Under the pieces are notes generated by a model. The model saw only the letters and a list, made by a program, of their open reading frames with translations, was not told where the DNA came from and made no database searches. Both the position numbers and the translations under genes were made by a program. From Echinometra lucunter (taxonomy: Eukaryota > Echinodermata > Echinoidea > Camarodonta > Echinometridae), in NCBI GenBank assembly GCA_029962745.1, contig CM057161.1, forward strand, positions 8,124,357-8,188,356: a stretch of DNA of 64,000 nucleotides, in the 5' to 3' direction. Every line of letters starts with the position of its first letter. Within the stretch, counting starts at the first letter, position 1. This document shows positions 22,756-34,813 of this stretch, in pieces.

Positions 22756-23709
22756 TCACGCATCAGATTGATCGTTATCAGGGGGAGTAAGATTTGTCTT
22801 GTCGTCAACTTCAACAACATTGTCTGTAGATATATTGGCGATCTCGATATCATTGCTCACAGGCGCAACCTTTGGGGCACTTTTAAAGTGAAAGACGGCG
22901 AAACCAACACCACCTGCGATGAGAGCAGCGCCTGCTACCGACCCAATGACGATCCCTGCAATGGCACCAGCTGAGAGTGGTTCTTCCGGGGGACTTGTTG
23001 TAGGAGCTTCCCCTCCAGTTGTCGTCTCTTCAGGTTCAGGAGTGGTCATTGATGAAGAGGTCGTTTCATCTGGACCAGTTGCATATATTACTGTCGTTGG
23101 TGCACTTGGATCAGGGGTTTCCGGTGCTCCCGTTGATGCACTTGGACCAGGTGTTTCCGGTACTACCGTTGACGCATTTGGGTCAAGTGTTTCCTGTGCT
23201 CCCGTTGATGTACTTGGATCAGGTGTTTCCGGTGCTCCCGTTGATGCACTTGGACCAGGTGTTTTCGGTGCTGCTGTTGACGCATTTGGGTGAAGTGTTT
23301 CCTGTGCTGCCGTTGGCGCACTTGGATCAGGTGTTTCCGGTGCTCCCGTTGATGCACTTGGACCAGGTGTTTCCGGTGCTGCCGTTGACATATTTGGACC
23401 AGGTGTTTCCGGTGCTCCCGTTGATGCACTTGGACCAGGGGTTTCCGGTGATGCACTTGGATTAGGAGTTTCTGATGCTGCTTGCGATGTATTATCTCCT
23501 GGAGACGTTGCTAATGAACTAGTACCAGCGTTTCGTGTCGTGGCATCCGATTCGGGTGTAGTTGATAGCCGCGCAGGAGATGTTGTGGTCATAAGTTCTG
23601 TTACAATAACAGTGACATCAGTCTGAGCTTCACACACATTACTTCGGGACAGCAAGACACTTAGGTAGATGCCCAGGTAGAAAACAGCGATGTTTCTCAG
23701 TGAAGCCAT
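22756..23709 (-). CDS. Mucin-like membrane protein gene C, intact
   Basis: Intact 317-residue single-pass membrane protein. I chose the start at 23707-23709 because the residues that follow (MASLRNIAVFYLGIYLSVLL) form a good signal peptide. A longer frame to 23784 adds a run encoded by a GA/CT repeat that looks untranslated and ends in a splice-acceptor-like ACAG. After a Thr/Ser-rich stretch comes a tandem array of 12-residue units (STGAPETPGPSA type, about ten units), then TTPEPEETTTGGE, SPPEEPLSAGAIAGIVIG, a small-residue transmembrane helix and an acidic cytoplasmic tail of about 45 residues ending QSDA. The stalk, helix and tail are nearly identical to those of gene B, while the ectodomain differs. 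The 3' flank is also related to that of genes A and B. The presumed role is as a heavily O-glycosylated cell-surface protein; the specific function is unknown. Confidence 0.88.
   Translation of the reverse strand: MASLRNIAVFYLGIYLSVLLSRSNVCEAQTDVTVIVTELMTTTSPARLSTTPESDATTRNAGTSSLATSPGDNTSQAASETPNPSASPETPGPSASTGAPETPGPNMSTAAPETPGPSASTGAPETPDPSAPTAAQETLHPNASTAAPKTPGPSASTGAPETPDPSTSTGAQETLDPNASTVVPETPGPSASTGAPETPDPSAPTTVIYATGPDETTSSSMTTPEPEETTTGGEAPTTSPPEEPLSAGAIAGIVIGSVAGAALIAGGVGFAVFHFKSAPKVAPVSNDIEIANISTDNVVEVDDKTNLTPPDNDQSDA
23095..23462 (-). repeat. 36-base coding minisatellite in gene C
   Basis: About ten tandem units, mostly 36 bases with a shorter one near 23440, encode Pro/Ser/Thr/Ala repeats. 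The unit length equals that of gene B, but the unit sequence has diverged (STGAPETPGP against PTVASETPDP). Confidence 0.85.
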
Positions 23710-24620
23710 TGCCTGTCGTAGAGAGAGAGAGAGAGAGATGGAGAAGGAGAGCATAGTTATTTCGGATCTAGAGGTTTTGTTCAATTTTTGTTGTTTGTTT
23801 TACAGGGGCAAGAACCGTTCAACCCCGCCCCTTTTTAACAGTCAAACTTTCACCTAAAAACCTAGTCGTGAGCGATACATAGGACTGAATTCTGGCCAAA
23901 GTGAACCGGAGAACAACATCACAGCCACGCTTACAATTAATGAGAGCTTCGTAAAATGAGGCAATGGATCTGCTACCTTTTAATTCAGATTCCGCTGCAG
24001 ACTGGCTTTGGCACCTCTTTTCTAATACAAGTTCTACAATTTCACAGTATATCATTCACGAATTATGACATTTAGGCAAAATCGTTTCTTAGGAAGTGGC
24101 TCTCCATGCTAAAAAACTGAGTTGTATGTCGCATGTACAAGAAGTTGATCGAAGTCATAATATGGCAGTCAGATAATATGAAGGTGTATATACTTATGGA
24201 CAAGGAAGTCCATGAAATCAATGAAATTATTAATATCATCATGATCATAGACAATTTAGCACCATGCAGCTTCACATGTATCCACGTAAAAAGCACGTTA
24301 AGTCACATAGGTCTTGAGTCATCAAAAACTGGAAATGAACCACAGGCCGCACCCCTCATGAGCCACTTGATGTACTGCGTGGTCATGCATTACCTTAAGT
24401 GACCTTAAGGGGTATGTTGTTATTGTTTTTTTTCTTACACGTGGCGGATACGTCATTTTTTTTACCAGACCTAAAGTTGCTCTATAGCAGCTCCGTAGCC
24501 ACTATCGGGTATGGGGCCTAATATTTAAAAAAAAAAAAAAAAAAAAAAAGTAGCGGACTGGCATCACCTGATAGTGCTGCTCCGGCATAATTTTTTTTTT
24601 AATCAAGTTCACAGATGCAG
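23710..24620. other. Upstream region of gene C
   Basis: It begins with a GA run (23720-23740), the likely polypyrimidine tract of a 5' UTR intron on the minus strand. Nothing else is recognisable apart from a 23-base A run near 24528. Confidence 0.4.
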
Positions 24621-24629
24621 TTTATAACA

Positions 24630-24960
24630 TTGATAATATACAATACTTATATAGCGCATGTCACTCTATGCACTGCAATAAAGAGAAAAGAGGAGAAAAT
24701 ATAGAGAAGAGTGGAAAAATGTATGCTCGGTATACTTCCTGAAGTTGCCAGTTAACATGGTTAACAGTGGAAGTTGTTCCTAAACAGAAATGTCCTGAGA
24801 TGTGCTTTAAAGCTATCAAAAAATTCACAATGTTTGAAATATTTTCTGGCAGTCGATTCCAACGCTCTTTTGATGCAACCTGGAAAGCATAGAAAAGTTG
24901 ACAGAGTTTTCTACTAAATGAAAATAATATAAACACAAAACCCTTTAAGTCATGATACAT
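24630..24960 (-). mobile_element. LINE 3'-end relic
   Basis: The minus strand encodes 'SKERWNRLPENI' near 24850, like the C-terminal 'W…LP' motif of reverse transcriptase ORFs. A tail containing 'gcgctatataag'-type sequence follows. Decayed and short. Confidence 0.4.
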
Positions 24961-26360
24961 AATTGTTTATCATACTGTAAGATATTCATGTTTACATCAT
25001 GTAAACTGGAGAGTCTGAAAAAAAAAAATTTAATCCTAAAATTCATTGGAAGAAAAATGTTAGTTTGAATTTGAATTTGAATTTGATCTTGGTCCGTGTC
25101 TTTTACTGGTGTGCCTTTTCAATAAAGTACGTCGTTCGTATACTACTGCCATTCTGGGCTTACCACACGAAAATGATTGATCACATGAAAATAATGATTA
25201 TGTACATTTTGTTTGTATAGTACACTGAGCAAACTGTATTTTTTCAAGACGCCTTTTATTTTTCTTTATACCGTGAACAGGGTGAAAACCATTTTAAAGA
25301 CCAATACTGACTGCCTGAGTTCAATTTTCTTAGCATGCTATTGTCAATAGCTCTATTAATGTCACACTGAATCACTTATTTCTACTTCAAAGTAAGTTGA
25401 AGCATACAGCAATAAGAGCTTCAAAAATTGTTCTACTATGGACCTAAGTAGATAGTATCTTAGCAATAGTGAAACAAACACACAAGCGTTATCAAATATC
25501 GTCACATAAAACGAGATTATTATCTACTTAATTGGCCCCCAGTAGTCTTGGTAAACTTTAGAAGACCTCAACTGAACCATGGAGGGAATTAACGTATTAT
25601 CTTCCGGTCGATGTGAAACCAAGTTGAAGAGCAATCTCCTGATTCATCTCCGTCATATGTATATATTAATGATTTTTCGCGATGTTTTGATTTTGGCTAA
25701 GGGTATTTCATACCATATTCTATTTCAAACTCTCGGAAAAACTTTGACTTTTTGAAGGTGATGCACGTGAATTTTTCCGAACCAAACTTCGTATGATAAA
25801 AGAATGATTTCTACATTCCCCTTTATTCCATTTCATAGATTTGAATGTTCCTTCTCTACCAACAGGAATAATTTCACTTTAAACGAAAAGATCATCCACT
25901 TCCACTATCTAATGGTTTGGAAAATGAATGTTTTGTTCCAAACGATGACAAATGTCTTAATAAGGCAGAGTGTTTGTACTAAATTGATATCTGGACTTTG
26001 CCATTATTTGCCCAGTCGACAAAACTATGATACAGTTATCTTCGAGTGATAACGCTAGCTAAGTGCTTGTGATGTTGACATATTTTTCCTGAGTTGTTGA
26101 GCTGATATCTCATGCAGAGTCAGTATCCTTGCCCTATTAATTCATACAGGCACTGTCTCATAAATTTTGCGAAATGTGTTGAGACCTAAAGAAGTGAGAA
26201 ATTGCTATGAATCGCGGGGATCCAGCTATTCATAAATAGTATGCCTTTAAAAGTAATATATGACTTAACTTCCATCTTGTTTGGGAATGGTATCATGAAA
26301 GAACCTTAACATGATGCCCCCGCCCTAAGAAAGAAGAAAATCGTCATTGCATCCTTGATA
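24961..26360. other. Non-coding stretch, nothing recognised
   Basis: AT-rich sequence without credible coding regions. A short 'gaatttgaattt' simple repeat lies at about 25065. Confidence 0.5.
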
Positions 26361-26363
26361 ATG

Positions 26364-26719
26364 CACACTTAGAATTAAAGGGTCAATTTTGCACCCTAAA
26401 TGCAACACTGGCAGCACTTTTTTGGATGCAATCTTGCACTATACACGAAAAAGGGGCAAAGATGCACCCTTTTTGTACTTGTTTGCACCCGAAAATGCCC
26501 GTCTGCACTCTTAATGGTGCAACTTTGGATTTTTAAGGTGCAGACATTTTTGCATTCAAAAGGGTGCAAATTTGCATCTTCCCTAAAGATTACAAGTCTG
26601 CACCCTTATGGGTGCAAAATGTAGCTCACTGCACCCTTAAAGGTGAAAAATGCTTCTTCGGGTGTAAAAGGAGCTCCCAGTGTTGAAAGGTGCAAAATTG
26701 AACATTTTTTCTTAGTGTG
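26364..26719. mobile_element. MITE rich in 'tgcaccctt' with 'cacactaagaa' ends
   Basis: The left end 'cacacttagaattaaagggt' and right end 'tttttcttagtgtg' are inverted. 'caattttgcacc' and its inverse follow inside. The interior repeats 'tgcacccttt' and 'gggtgcaaa' many times. The ends resemble the palindrome at 34814-34940. Confidence 0.65.
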
Positions 26720-27321
26720 TGTCATCCGCAGACATGGATAAATTTATAATCAGAGATACGATGATCCTACATGATAGTGTGGTTCGTGAAGTCACACAGA
26801 AATAACGTGTTACTAATGTCTATGAATGTCCTCTAGGTAGTATACAATTAACTTTTAACAATTTAAACGAGTCAACTGGACTGGTGTTTGGTAATATGTG
26901 AAGGAAATGTTGAAATACAAAAAATAACCTGGACATGAAACAAAACTTAAAATGTTGGAACTGATCTCTTTTACCCATGCGAATGGTTGAGTTTTTGGTA
27001 AAAATTACCGTATAAGAACGATATATGACAAACAAAATATCTGTTGTTGCATGCAGTTTACTTTAGAATGTCGCCTTAATGAGTCAAGAGGAGGCCCTAG
27101 TAATCTTGATGGCACATAACATGATGATGCAATAATTATCAATACACACTATGAAACTTGATAAAGCCTGGCAACATAAGGAGTATGCAAACAAATATTT
27201 ATCGAAATAAAAGTTACGTCAGAAGGATTTTGTAGATTCCTGACAAATCATATTTGATTATGTGAAGGCATGGATGTGAAGACTTGATAGAATCAAACGT
27301 GGAAGGTGAAGACCGAAAGTA

Positions 27322-27352
<31 letters not shown>

Positions 27353-27359
27353 CATGAGT

Positions 27360-27402
<43 letters not shown>

Positions 27403-29240
27403 TTATATCAGAGTTTGCATTGCAATGGCGCAATATAATACCACCTTTTGATATAAAAATCTTATCAAGGTATGCCCCAATGCAACCCGTGCTCAAGGTG
27501 GAGAATGACTTCTCCTGTCTACGGAATCATTCGTGTTTCATAATTATACAGAACCTCGAAACAGTGTTTGTATACGTCATACAGCCGCTCTCAAAAAATC
27601 ACACATACTTAGGCTGAGATAAAATTATCTAGTGTTTATGACGGAATGCGACCACTCTGACGAGCCTTACAATCTTATCGCTAGCCAAATAGACATGGGC
27701 GCAGCTTTAGCTTTAGAGGGGATGGGGAGAAGGGTTCAAGAAGCTGAGGGGCGCGGGATGATAGTTGTCCCTTCTCAAATGTTTTTTTTCTCGAAATTTG
27801 GAATTTCATAGCATTGCTGGCAAATTTCAAAAACGTCACGTTTTGAATCACTTTCCTTATTGCAAAACGTATGGCTACCATTCCGAGGAATCGGTTTGAC
27901 ATCCCATTCCAAATTGCATAGGTGACACCCCATAAAGATTATTTAGGAGTCAGACACCTGTTCTACTTCCCATTAAATTAATTAGCTCAATGATGATGAC
28001 TGCGTTTACCTAAGTTGATGTTTTTGTTCGTTTGGTTTTTTTTTCAAAAACGCACCAAAGATGGAAGATTGAAATTTGCATTTTTAAAAATGACATATTT
28101 TAATTAATGTAAGTTGCAAAAGTTCAGAAAAGGTCCGGAATTTGGAAAAAGATATCGGTCATTGCATTCTTCATTCCGGTTGTCTGTCCTTCGGACAGTT
28201 TGGTCCACCTGTGTGTCAGTCTGTCAGTCCATCCCATGTTGTTACAGGTATTAGTTGAGAACCACTGAAAAGTTTTAACCTCACATGCTATGAGTACGTA
28301 TAAACTTAAATATAAACGGATTAAATGTCCTTGGTTAAGGGACTAATTTTTCAGTAAATTGTAAAAAAAAACAACAATAATAATAATGATTTTTAAAAAT
28401 CGGAAAATATTTCGTTACCGCTATAACTTTGCAATCACTAAAGCAATATCAATCAAATGTGGCTCAAGTATTTATCACAGTCATAAGCATGAAGGGTCTA
28501 TTGAATTAGAATTCGGGGTCATAAGGTCAAAGTACAAAATCACACTGGGCATGCAATAAAAGGGTAAAAGCGCCACAAAATATTTCATAATGACTGCAAG
28601 CAGTTTAAGAACCAAACAGGCGATTTCGCCAAACGCTGCTTAAGTGTGACAAGTATGGTAGAGTTTGAAAAGATGTATAGATGGCATCGAAATTTGTTGT
28701 AAAGTTAGGTGCAAATGGTTATATAATTCTTTAAAGGTTGCTTCAGTTAGTTTGCGGATCAAAGGACGCAGTTAGAACAGAACTTGGCTTGAGCTTGAAA
28801 GGCCGCACTAACTGACTAAGTAGAATTAAGTTTATGCAGTTGGATGTCTCAGATCACAGAAGCATTCATTAATGAAAGAAAAAAGTGATAGAATAATTGG
28901 AGACACAAATGCATCTTTCTATAGTTATAATCATTTTATTGGATAGGCGAAACCCGGGTTGATGTGATTATTGCTTTTTAATTTTTTCAAACTAAAAATG
29001 TCTTAAAATCCTTTTCATATACCAAAATGCATAAAATAATTTTTTTTAAATCCTTTGATAAGCAGCTTAAAAGAATTGTCGTGAGACTGCTGGGAACATG
29101 GGGAAATCACCTTTAGGTTGTTAAAAAACGGACCAGTGCAAATTCTATATCGTTTCTTTACTCAGTGTATTTTAAAACCTGCCTGAAATTCTCCCTTTAA
29201 AGCTTTTGGAATGTTTCAGTCCCTTTGGAAATATATATAC
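26720..29240. other. Non-coding stretch with one GA microsatellite
   Basis: No gene recognised. A GA microsatellite lies at 27325-27399, interrupted once by a short 'gcatgagtgagtga' spacer. Confidence 0.5.
27325..27399. repeat. GA microsatellite
   Basis: Two runs of (GA)n separated by a short imperfect spacer. Confidence 0.95.
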
Positions 29241-29246
29241 CTATAT

Positions 29247-29247
29247 G

Positions 29248-29299
<52 letters not shown>

Positions 29300-29496
29300 A
29301 AGTCATATAAAATGCCATACAAAATGGTAGGACAGCTCTGGGGAACTTTGATTCATGCTACGCTATTATTCTCTCAATTGTCTCACATGTATTTATTTCC
29401 ATGAGAGTTGCCAAAGCTGTTGTATATATTATATATATATACATATATACATATATATGGTACAACCGGTCGGTACAAATATTCCAACCTCTCCCG

Positions 29497-29532
<36 letters not shown>

Positions 29533-30025
29533 AAATGTTCAAAGGGCCCTGTATAATTAACATTTGTGATCAGGTAACATATACAACAGCTTTGGCAACT
29601 CTCGTGGAAATAATCTCATCATTTATTTCCACGATCTAGAATGTTAATTATTCCAACATATACATGTATCCCATTCGGATCCAGCTGAGGTGTGCGGCAG
29701 GTCATTGTTCGAAACTCATCTGCCACCGACAAAGGAATTAATTAGTGAGGGTTGAAGATTTGTCAATCTGTCGGTTAAGCGAATTTCGAGTCGCCGAAAT
29801 CACTGGCCCTTCTCTGTGGTCTAGTGGTTAAGGCACTGGCGTTCATAGCCAAAGGCCCGGGTTCGATTCCCGGCGGAGACATTTTTTCGACCTTTGCAAA
29901 ATTTCCAAAATGGTAGGACAGCTATGGGGAACTTTGATTCATGCTACACTATTATTCTCTCAATTGATCTCACATGTATTTATTTCCACGAGAGCTGCCA
30001 AAGCGGTTGTATATGTTACCTCATC

Positions 30026-30087
<62 letters not shown>

Positions 30088-30210
30088 GCGTCATCTTGTA
30101 CCTTACCCTTCTTTCACGTATATACATATAAAATGGTACAACCGGCTGGTACATACATCCAAACCTCTCTCGCTATATATTTATATATATATATATATAT
30201 ATTCTTCGTT
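29247..30210. repeat. TA microsatellites with duplicated flanking units
   Basis: Several TA runs (29250-29297, about 29425-29457, 29498-29529, 30029-30085, 30172-30201) alternate with duplicated segments. A unit beginning 'aaaatggtaggacagct' at about 29322 recurs at about 29909. A 'tggtacaaccgg' unit at about 29458 recurs at about 30133. Part of the first unit is also present inverted at about 29563-29635. Confidence 0.8.
29810..29881 (+). tRNA. tRNA-like gene or tRNA pseudogene, apparent anticodon TCA
   Basis: This 72-base cloverleaf has a D arm GTCT…AGGC, T arm CCGGG-TTCGATT-CCCGG, and acceptor TTCTCTG against CGGAGAC (six of seven pairs). The anticodon stem pairs four of five, with loop GTTCATA and anticodon TCA at 29843-29845. 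Internal A and B boxes look functional, and a T6 run directly after it would terminate polymerase III. TCA would read UGA. A selenocysteine tRNA is longer and shaped differently, so a mutated tRNA copy or a SINE head is more likely. The mismatches in the acceptor and anticodon stems argue for a pseudogene. Confidence 0.6.
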
Positions 30211-31865
30211 GAGAAGAAAATGCATCAATTGAAATTCCATTATTAAGAAATTTTTTTTTCTCTCTCGAATGACAATCGTATTCTTAAGAATGGTGTTCAA
30301 GAAATTCTTTTAGGCTGCAGGACGAATTGCGTAACACGTGTACTCCTTATTGAAAATATGTCTGGACTTTATGACAAAATTGCTTTATATTACTTTGAAT
30401 GGCTTTGTATGGCATTTTATATGACTTTGTATGACTCTTTGACACTCTATGACACTGTATGCACACTTTATTTGACACTTTTTGGAATGACTAAACGTAG
30501 AAGTCAAGACTCTGCAGCTTTTAATTTTTTACCTGACTCGGCAAACATTTCATTTCACGATGCAAATACTGAGATTTCATTCCTAGTCTGAAGCAAACTA
30601 AATTATCATATTGTCATACAAAAAAAAAAGAATTATACTGATCTGTTATAGCAAAGTATACTATTTCAGATCATCATCGTTATGAATCGAACTTTTGATT
30701 TTTTATAAGAATCACTACCAGGGTCTTTATAACATAGAATCTTTAAAAGGGATTAATTTCATCGAAAAATATGATCATTTTTAATGTAAGAAATAGAAAG
30801 CCTCCAAGTTTCAACTCAATGCGGCTTGCACAAGTTTTTATGTATTTTATGATTGAATGTTGTGATTTATTTCCATTTATCTCGAAAATGTAATTTTTCA
30901 TCTTGTTTACATGTAGAGATAGTATTTTGAAAGAATGAAATACTTTTCTTTCCAAACAAGTACCGGCCATGAAATACAATAAAGTTGATATCGGAGGGTT
31001 TAAGAAAAATGAAACTTCTCTACATCACACCCGACAACGAAAGCCTTAAGCTTCAGGCCTGGAAAGATATAAATGATTGGTGATGGCTTTCGTCACTCCG
31101 TTCTATTTCGTTCTTAGCATATAAAGGTTCTTTAAAAACAAATTTGTTTATGCCCAAACTTGGTATTTCAAGCTCACCGCAGACAGAAGAAAGCCTTTAA
31201 AATAAACGTAGAAATATCTGATATACAGTAACGAGTTCCAGATACTATAGGACTCTGACAAGGGCTTCTGTGGCTTGAAACTCAGGCGCATACCTTTAGC
31301 TTGACCATTATACGCATTTTCAAATGTATCTCTCTCACACGTTAGTCTCTTAATCATCCTTAAAGATTCTCTACCTTTTCCTCTTACCGAAGTTTCGTTG
31401 GTGATGTCTAAAGGAGACCTTTCCTTCTTAAGGGTGATGACTTTCGATGGAATTCTTCAAGAATTCTCCTAGAACGATAAGAATCCGATGTGATCCCGAC
31501 ACAAAAGATATCGAGCCTAAGACAAGAGTCGTAATCATTTTGAAGTGTTCTTGGGTTCGAAGTCTTTTATACGTGTATCCATTCCGGCTGCCATGACGAC
31601 ATTGATTACCTAGTAGTCAAGCGAATCTCTGTGGTCTAAATATCTTTGTTTTATGGGGTGCTTGGTCATGGCTTTGGAGGTTCACTGGGGTCGGTATAAG
31701 TTTCCGTGATTATAGATGCTTAATAATGACCACAGGAACATTACAAAATTAATAAAAGATACCACTAATCGTACCGGATATCATTTAATCTACTAGGAGC
31801 AAGATTCAAGATGCCCTATTAGTGCTACGGCTACTACTCCTCTAGCTCCTATTAAGTACTCTAAG
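30211..31865. other. Non-coding stretch, nothing recognised
   Basis: AT-rich. Short repeated 'atgactttgtatgac' phrases lie near 30410-30450. No gene or RNA identified. Confidence 0.5.
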
Positions 31866-31867
31866 TA

Positions 31868-31899
31868 CTATACTACTACCACTACTACTACCACTACTA

Positions 31900-31969
<70 letters not shown>

Positions 31970-32124
31970 TAATACTACCACTAATACTATTATTACTACT
32001 ATTGCCACTACTACTACTACCACTACTGCTACTACTACTACTACCACTAATACTATTACTACTACTATTGCCACTACTACTACTACCACTACTGCTACTA
32101 CTACCACTACTACCACTACTGTTA

Positions 32125-32196
<72 letters not shown>

Positions 32197-32201
32197 CACT
32201 A

Positions 32202-32247
<46 letters not shown>

Positions 32248-32258
32248 CACTACCACTG

Positions 32259-32311
<53 letters not shown>

Positions 32312-32515
32312 GCTACTACTACTACTACCACTACTACCACTACTGTTATACTACTACTACCACCACCACCACTACTACTACTACCACTACTACCACTACT
32401 ACTACTACTACTACTACTGCTGCTACTACTACTACTACTACTACTACCACTACTACTACTACTACTACTACTGCTACTACTACTACTGCTGCTACTACTA
32501 CTACTACTACTACTA

Positions 32516-32550
<35 letters not shown>

Positions 32551-32569
32551 GCTACTACTGCTACTACTG

Positions 32570-32601
<32 letters not shown>

Positions 32602-32604
32602 GCC

Positions 32605-32636
<32 letters not shown>

Positions 32637-32697
32637 AATTGCTGCTGCTACTACTACTATACTACCACCACTACTACCACCACTACTTCTACTACTA

Positions 32698-32741
<44 letters not shown>

Positions 32742-32775
32742 ACTGCTACTACTGCTGCTGCTGCTACTGCTGCTG
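31868..32775. repeat. About 0.9-kb CTA/CTG trinucleotide array
   Basis: Almost pure (CTA)n with interspersed CCA, CTG, TTA and similar variants, ending in CTG-rich blocks. It generates artificial long frames of poly-Val, poly-Thr, poly-Tyr and poly-Leu on both strands. These are not genes. Confidence 0.97.
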
Positions 32776-32908
32776 TTTTACTACCTTTTAAACTTTTTGA
32801 ACTTTGGCTATGAATGAACATCACCGAAATCATAAACTTTTTACCTCATTTTCAAGTAAGCGACCATGAGGCACTTTTTGGTATGTATTTTATTGTAATT
32901 TTTGCTGA

Positions 32909-32944
<36 letters not shown>

Positions 32945-34019
32945 GAGGGGGGGGGGGGGGGTAATCCCTGGTCACTGGATATGATTAAGCACTAACAGTG
33001 CACACTCTTCAGTCAAATTCAAATGCGCATATTCCGGACAGCTCTAAACATGATAAAGAGGATGAAACAGTAAAACAGTGGGAAAAATATATCGTTAAAT
33101 ATCTGAGCTCAACATTTACTTTTTAAAGGTGAAATTACAAAAACAGCACCGACAAAATAAAACAAATACTGCATGCACCATAAATTTAAAGGAAGATATT
33201 TGTGACAGAAGATAACTGCAACACCGGAATTACATCTGGCGAAGATGACAGAAAGGCATCCATGGCAACGAAGTCATGAGCCTTGTGGCTTGGAGTATGC
33301 ATCACTCAAACAAACTATTGTTCTGGATTGGTCGGTCGCTTAATGATTAACCAGAATAATTAGAAACCTGCTGTATGCCTAATTAAGTAGTTCAGTTGAA
33401 TAAAATCAGACTTTGGACCCTATTTCATGACTGTAATCCATATAGCGTATCATTTTCAACGTCCGTCTGCATGGCAGTTCAGGCAGGAGAAAGCCCAACA
33501 ACAACAACAACAGAAAGATAGGCATACTCCTTATGGTTTATAACGCGTGGAAAAGTGCATGCATCATAAAGATTCAGTTCATGTGAATGTTGTAAAAAAC
33601 AAGAGAAGATATTATTAAATTTCTGTAGAATTCATTCCAATAATCATGTGATTTTGTGTCGGTTACTCTGCCAAAGGGAAATCGACTGTATGATATATTT
33701 ATGTACATGTATATACAGTCCAAAGCAGGGTGGTGCTACATGGGGGCGGGGGTGCCCCCCTTGATTTTTCAAGTGACACACACACACACACACACAAAGA
33801 GAATAAAAAGAAGCAAATGAGGAAGAAGAAGAAAGAAAAGTATGGGGAAAGAGAGGGCTGGGTCATGCAACCATTATAATACCCCTATTGTTCATTTAAA
33901 AAGTAAATAAACTCAACTATGGGTCATCTTGCCCCCCTCCCCCAATCAAAATACTCTGGCGCCGCCCCTGGTCCAAAGTAAACCGATTTCTTATCATATC
34001 ACTTGCTTATGCCCCCTTT

Positions 34020-34058
<39 letters not shown>

Positions 34059-34590
34059 GCCTGTTTCTCTGTGTTTTCCCTAAAACTTTATGTGTTTCTC
34101 CTAATACTTTATCATTCTTTCTTTGACAAGGTATCAACAAGACTGGTGTGATAGGTGTTGCTCTCTTTATTATGCAGCCATAATGAGCCGACAGTTAATG
34201 CCTTAGAAATCATGAACCTTAACAGCTAGAATGATTTTTTATTCAATTGTATTTATTCATTCTTTTCATTGCACTTTCTGACCAATTGACATATAGTGAT
34301 TGAATGTCATCCACACCGGAAAATTTTCTCTTTTAAAAAAAAATACTTTTTTTTTTAAGGAGGCAGGTTTGTGACTGATTCTCGACTTCTGCTCCATTAA
34401 CACTATTTTAAGTCTATTTGTAGTCTTATCGAATCATAACTTTATGTCAGCATTGTATTTCTATGTATGTTAAATGTTTCTTTCCTTTTCATGGTATTAT
34501 GTTGATTGTTTAATGTAAGCGCTTCGAAATAATAAGTATTAAGCGCTGTATGAATGTTATCTATTAATATTATCATTATTGCGTTCGCCA
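32776..34590. other. Non-coding stretch with microsatellites
   Basis: A GT run at about 32912-32940 precedes a G run. A CA run lies at about 33778 and a CT run at about 34024-34058. No gene recognised. Confidence 0.5.
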
Positions 34591-34599
34591 TACGGTGTG

Positions 34600-34775
34600 A
34601 ATCCGTGGAAGCACTTCGGTTTGCTGGTGGAGGCTCTCGGCTCTTAACACGGGAGGTCCTGGCTTCGACACTCGGTGGGAGCTGAACTCTTTGGACAAGA
34701 TACTTTACCCACATTTTTGTCACTCGACCCAGGTGTAAATAGGGACCTGTTAATAATTGACGGAGTATTAGTAAC
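34600..34775 (+). mobile_element. tRNA-derived SINE relic
   Basis: It contains a B-box-like 'ctggcttcgacactc' and the body phrase 'cactcgacccaggtgtaaat', which is shared with the relic at 5395-5625. Confidence 0.5.
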
Positions 34776-34813
34776 TTGCAGGACGCTCGGAAAGAACAGT
34801 AGTTCTTAACAGT

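Noticed and set aside
23709..23784. Upstream in-frame ATG extending gene C by 25 residues
   Set aside because: The extension translates a GA/CT run, precedes a splice-acceptor-like AG, and would bury the signal peptide.
29810..29881. Selenocysteine tRNA
   Set aside because: The anticodon fits, but the length (72 bases) and normal 7-bp acceptor and 5-bp T arms do not match a tRNA-Sec.
31868..32817. Long open frames of poly-Val, poly-Thr, poly-Tyr and poly-Leu on both strands
   Set aside because: They are products of the CTA trinucleotide array; the same array is open in several frames and both directions.
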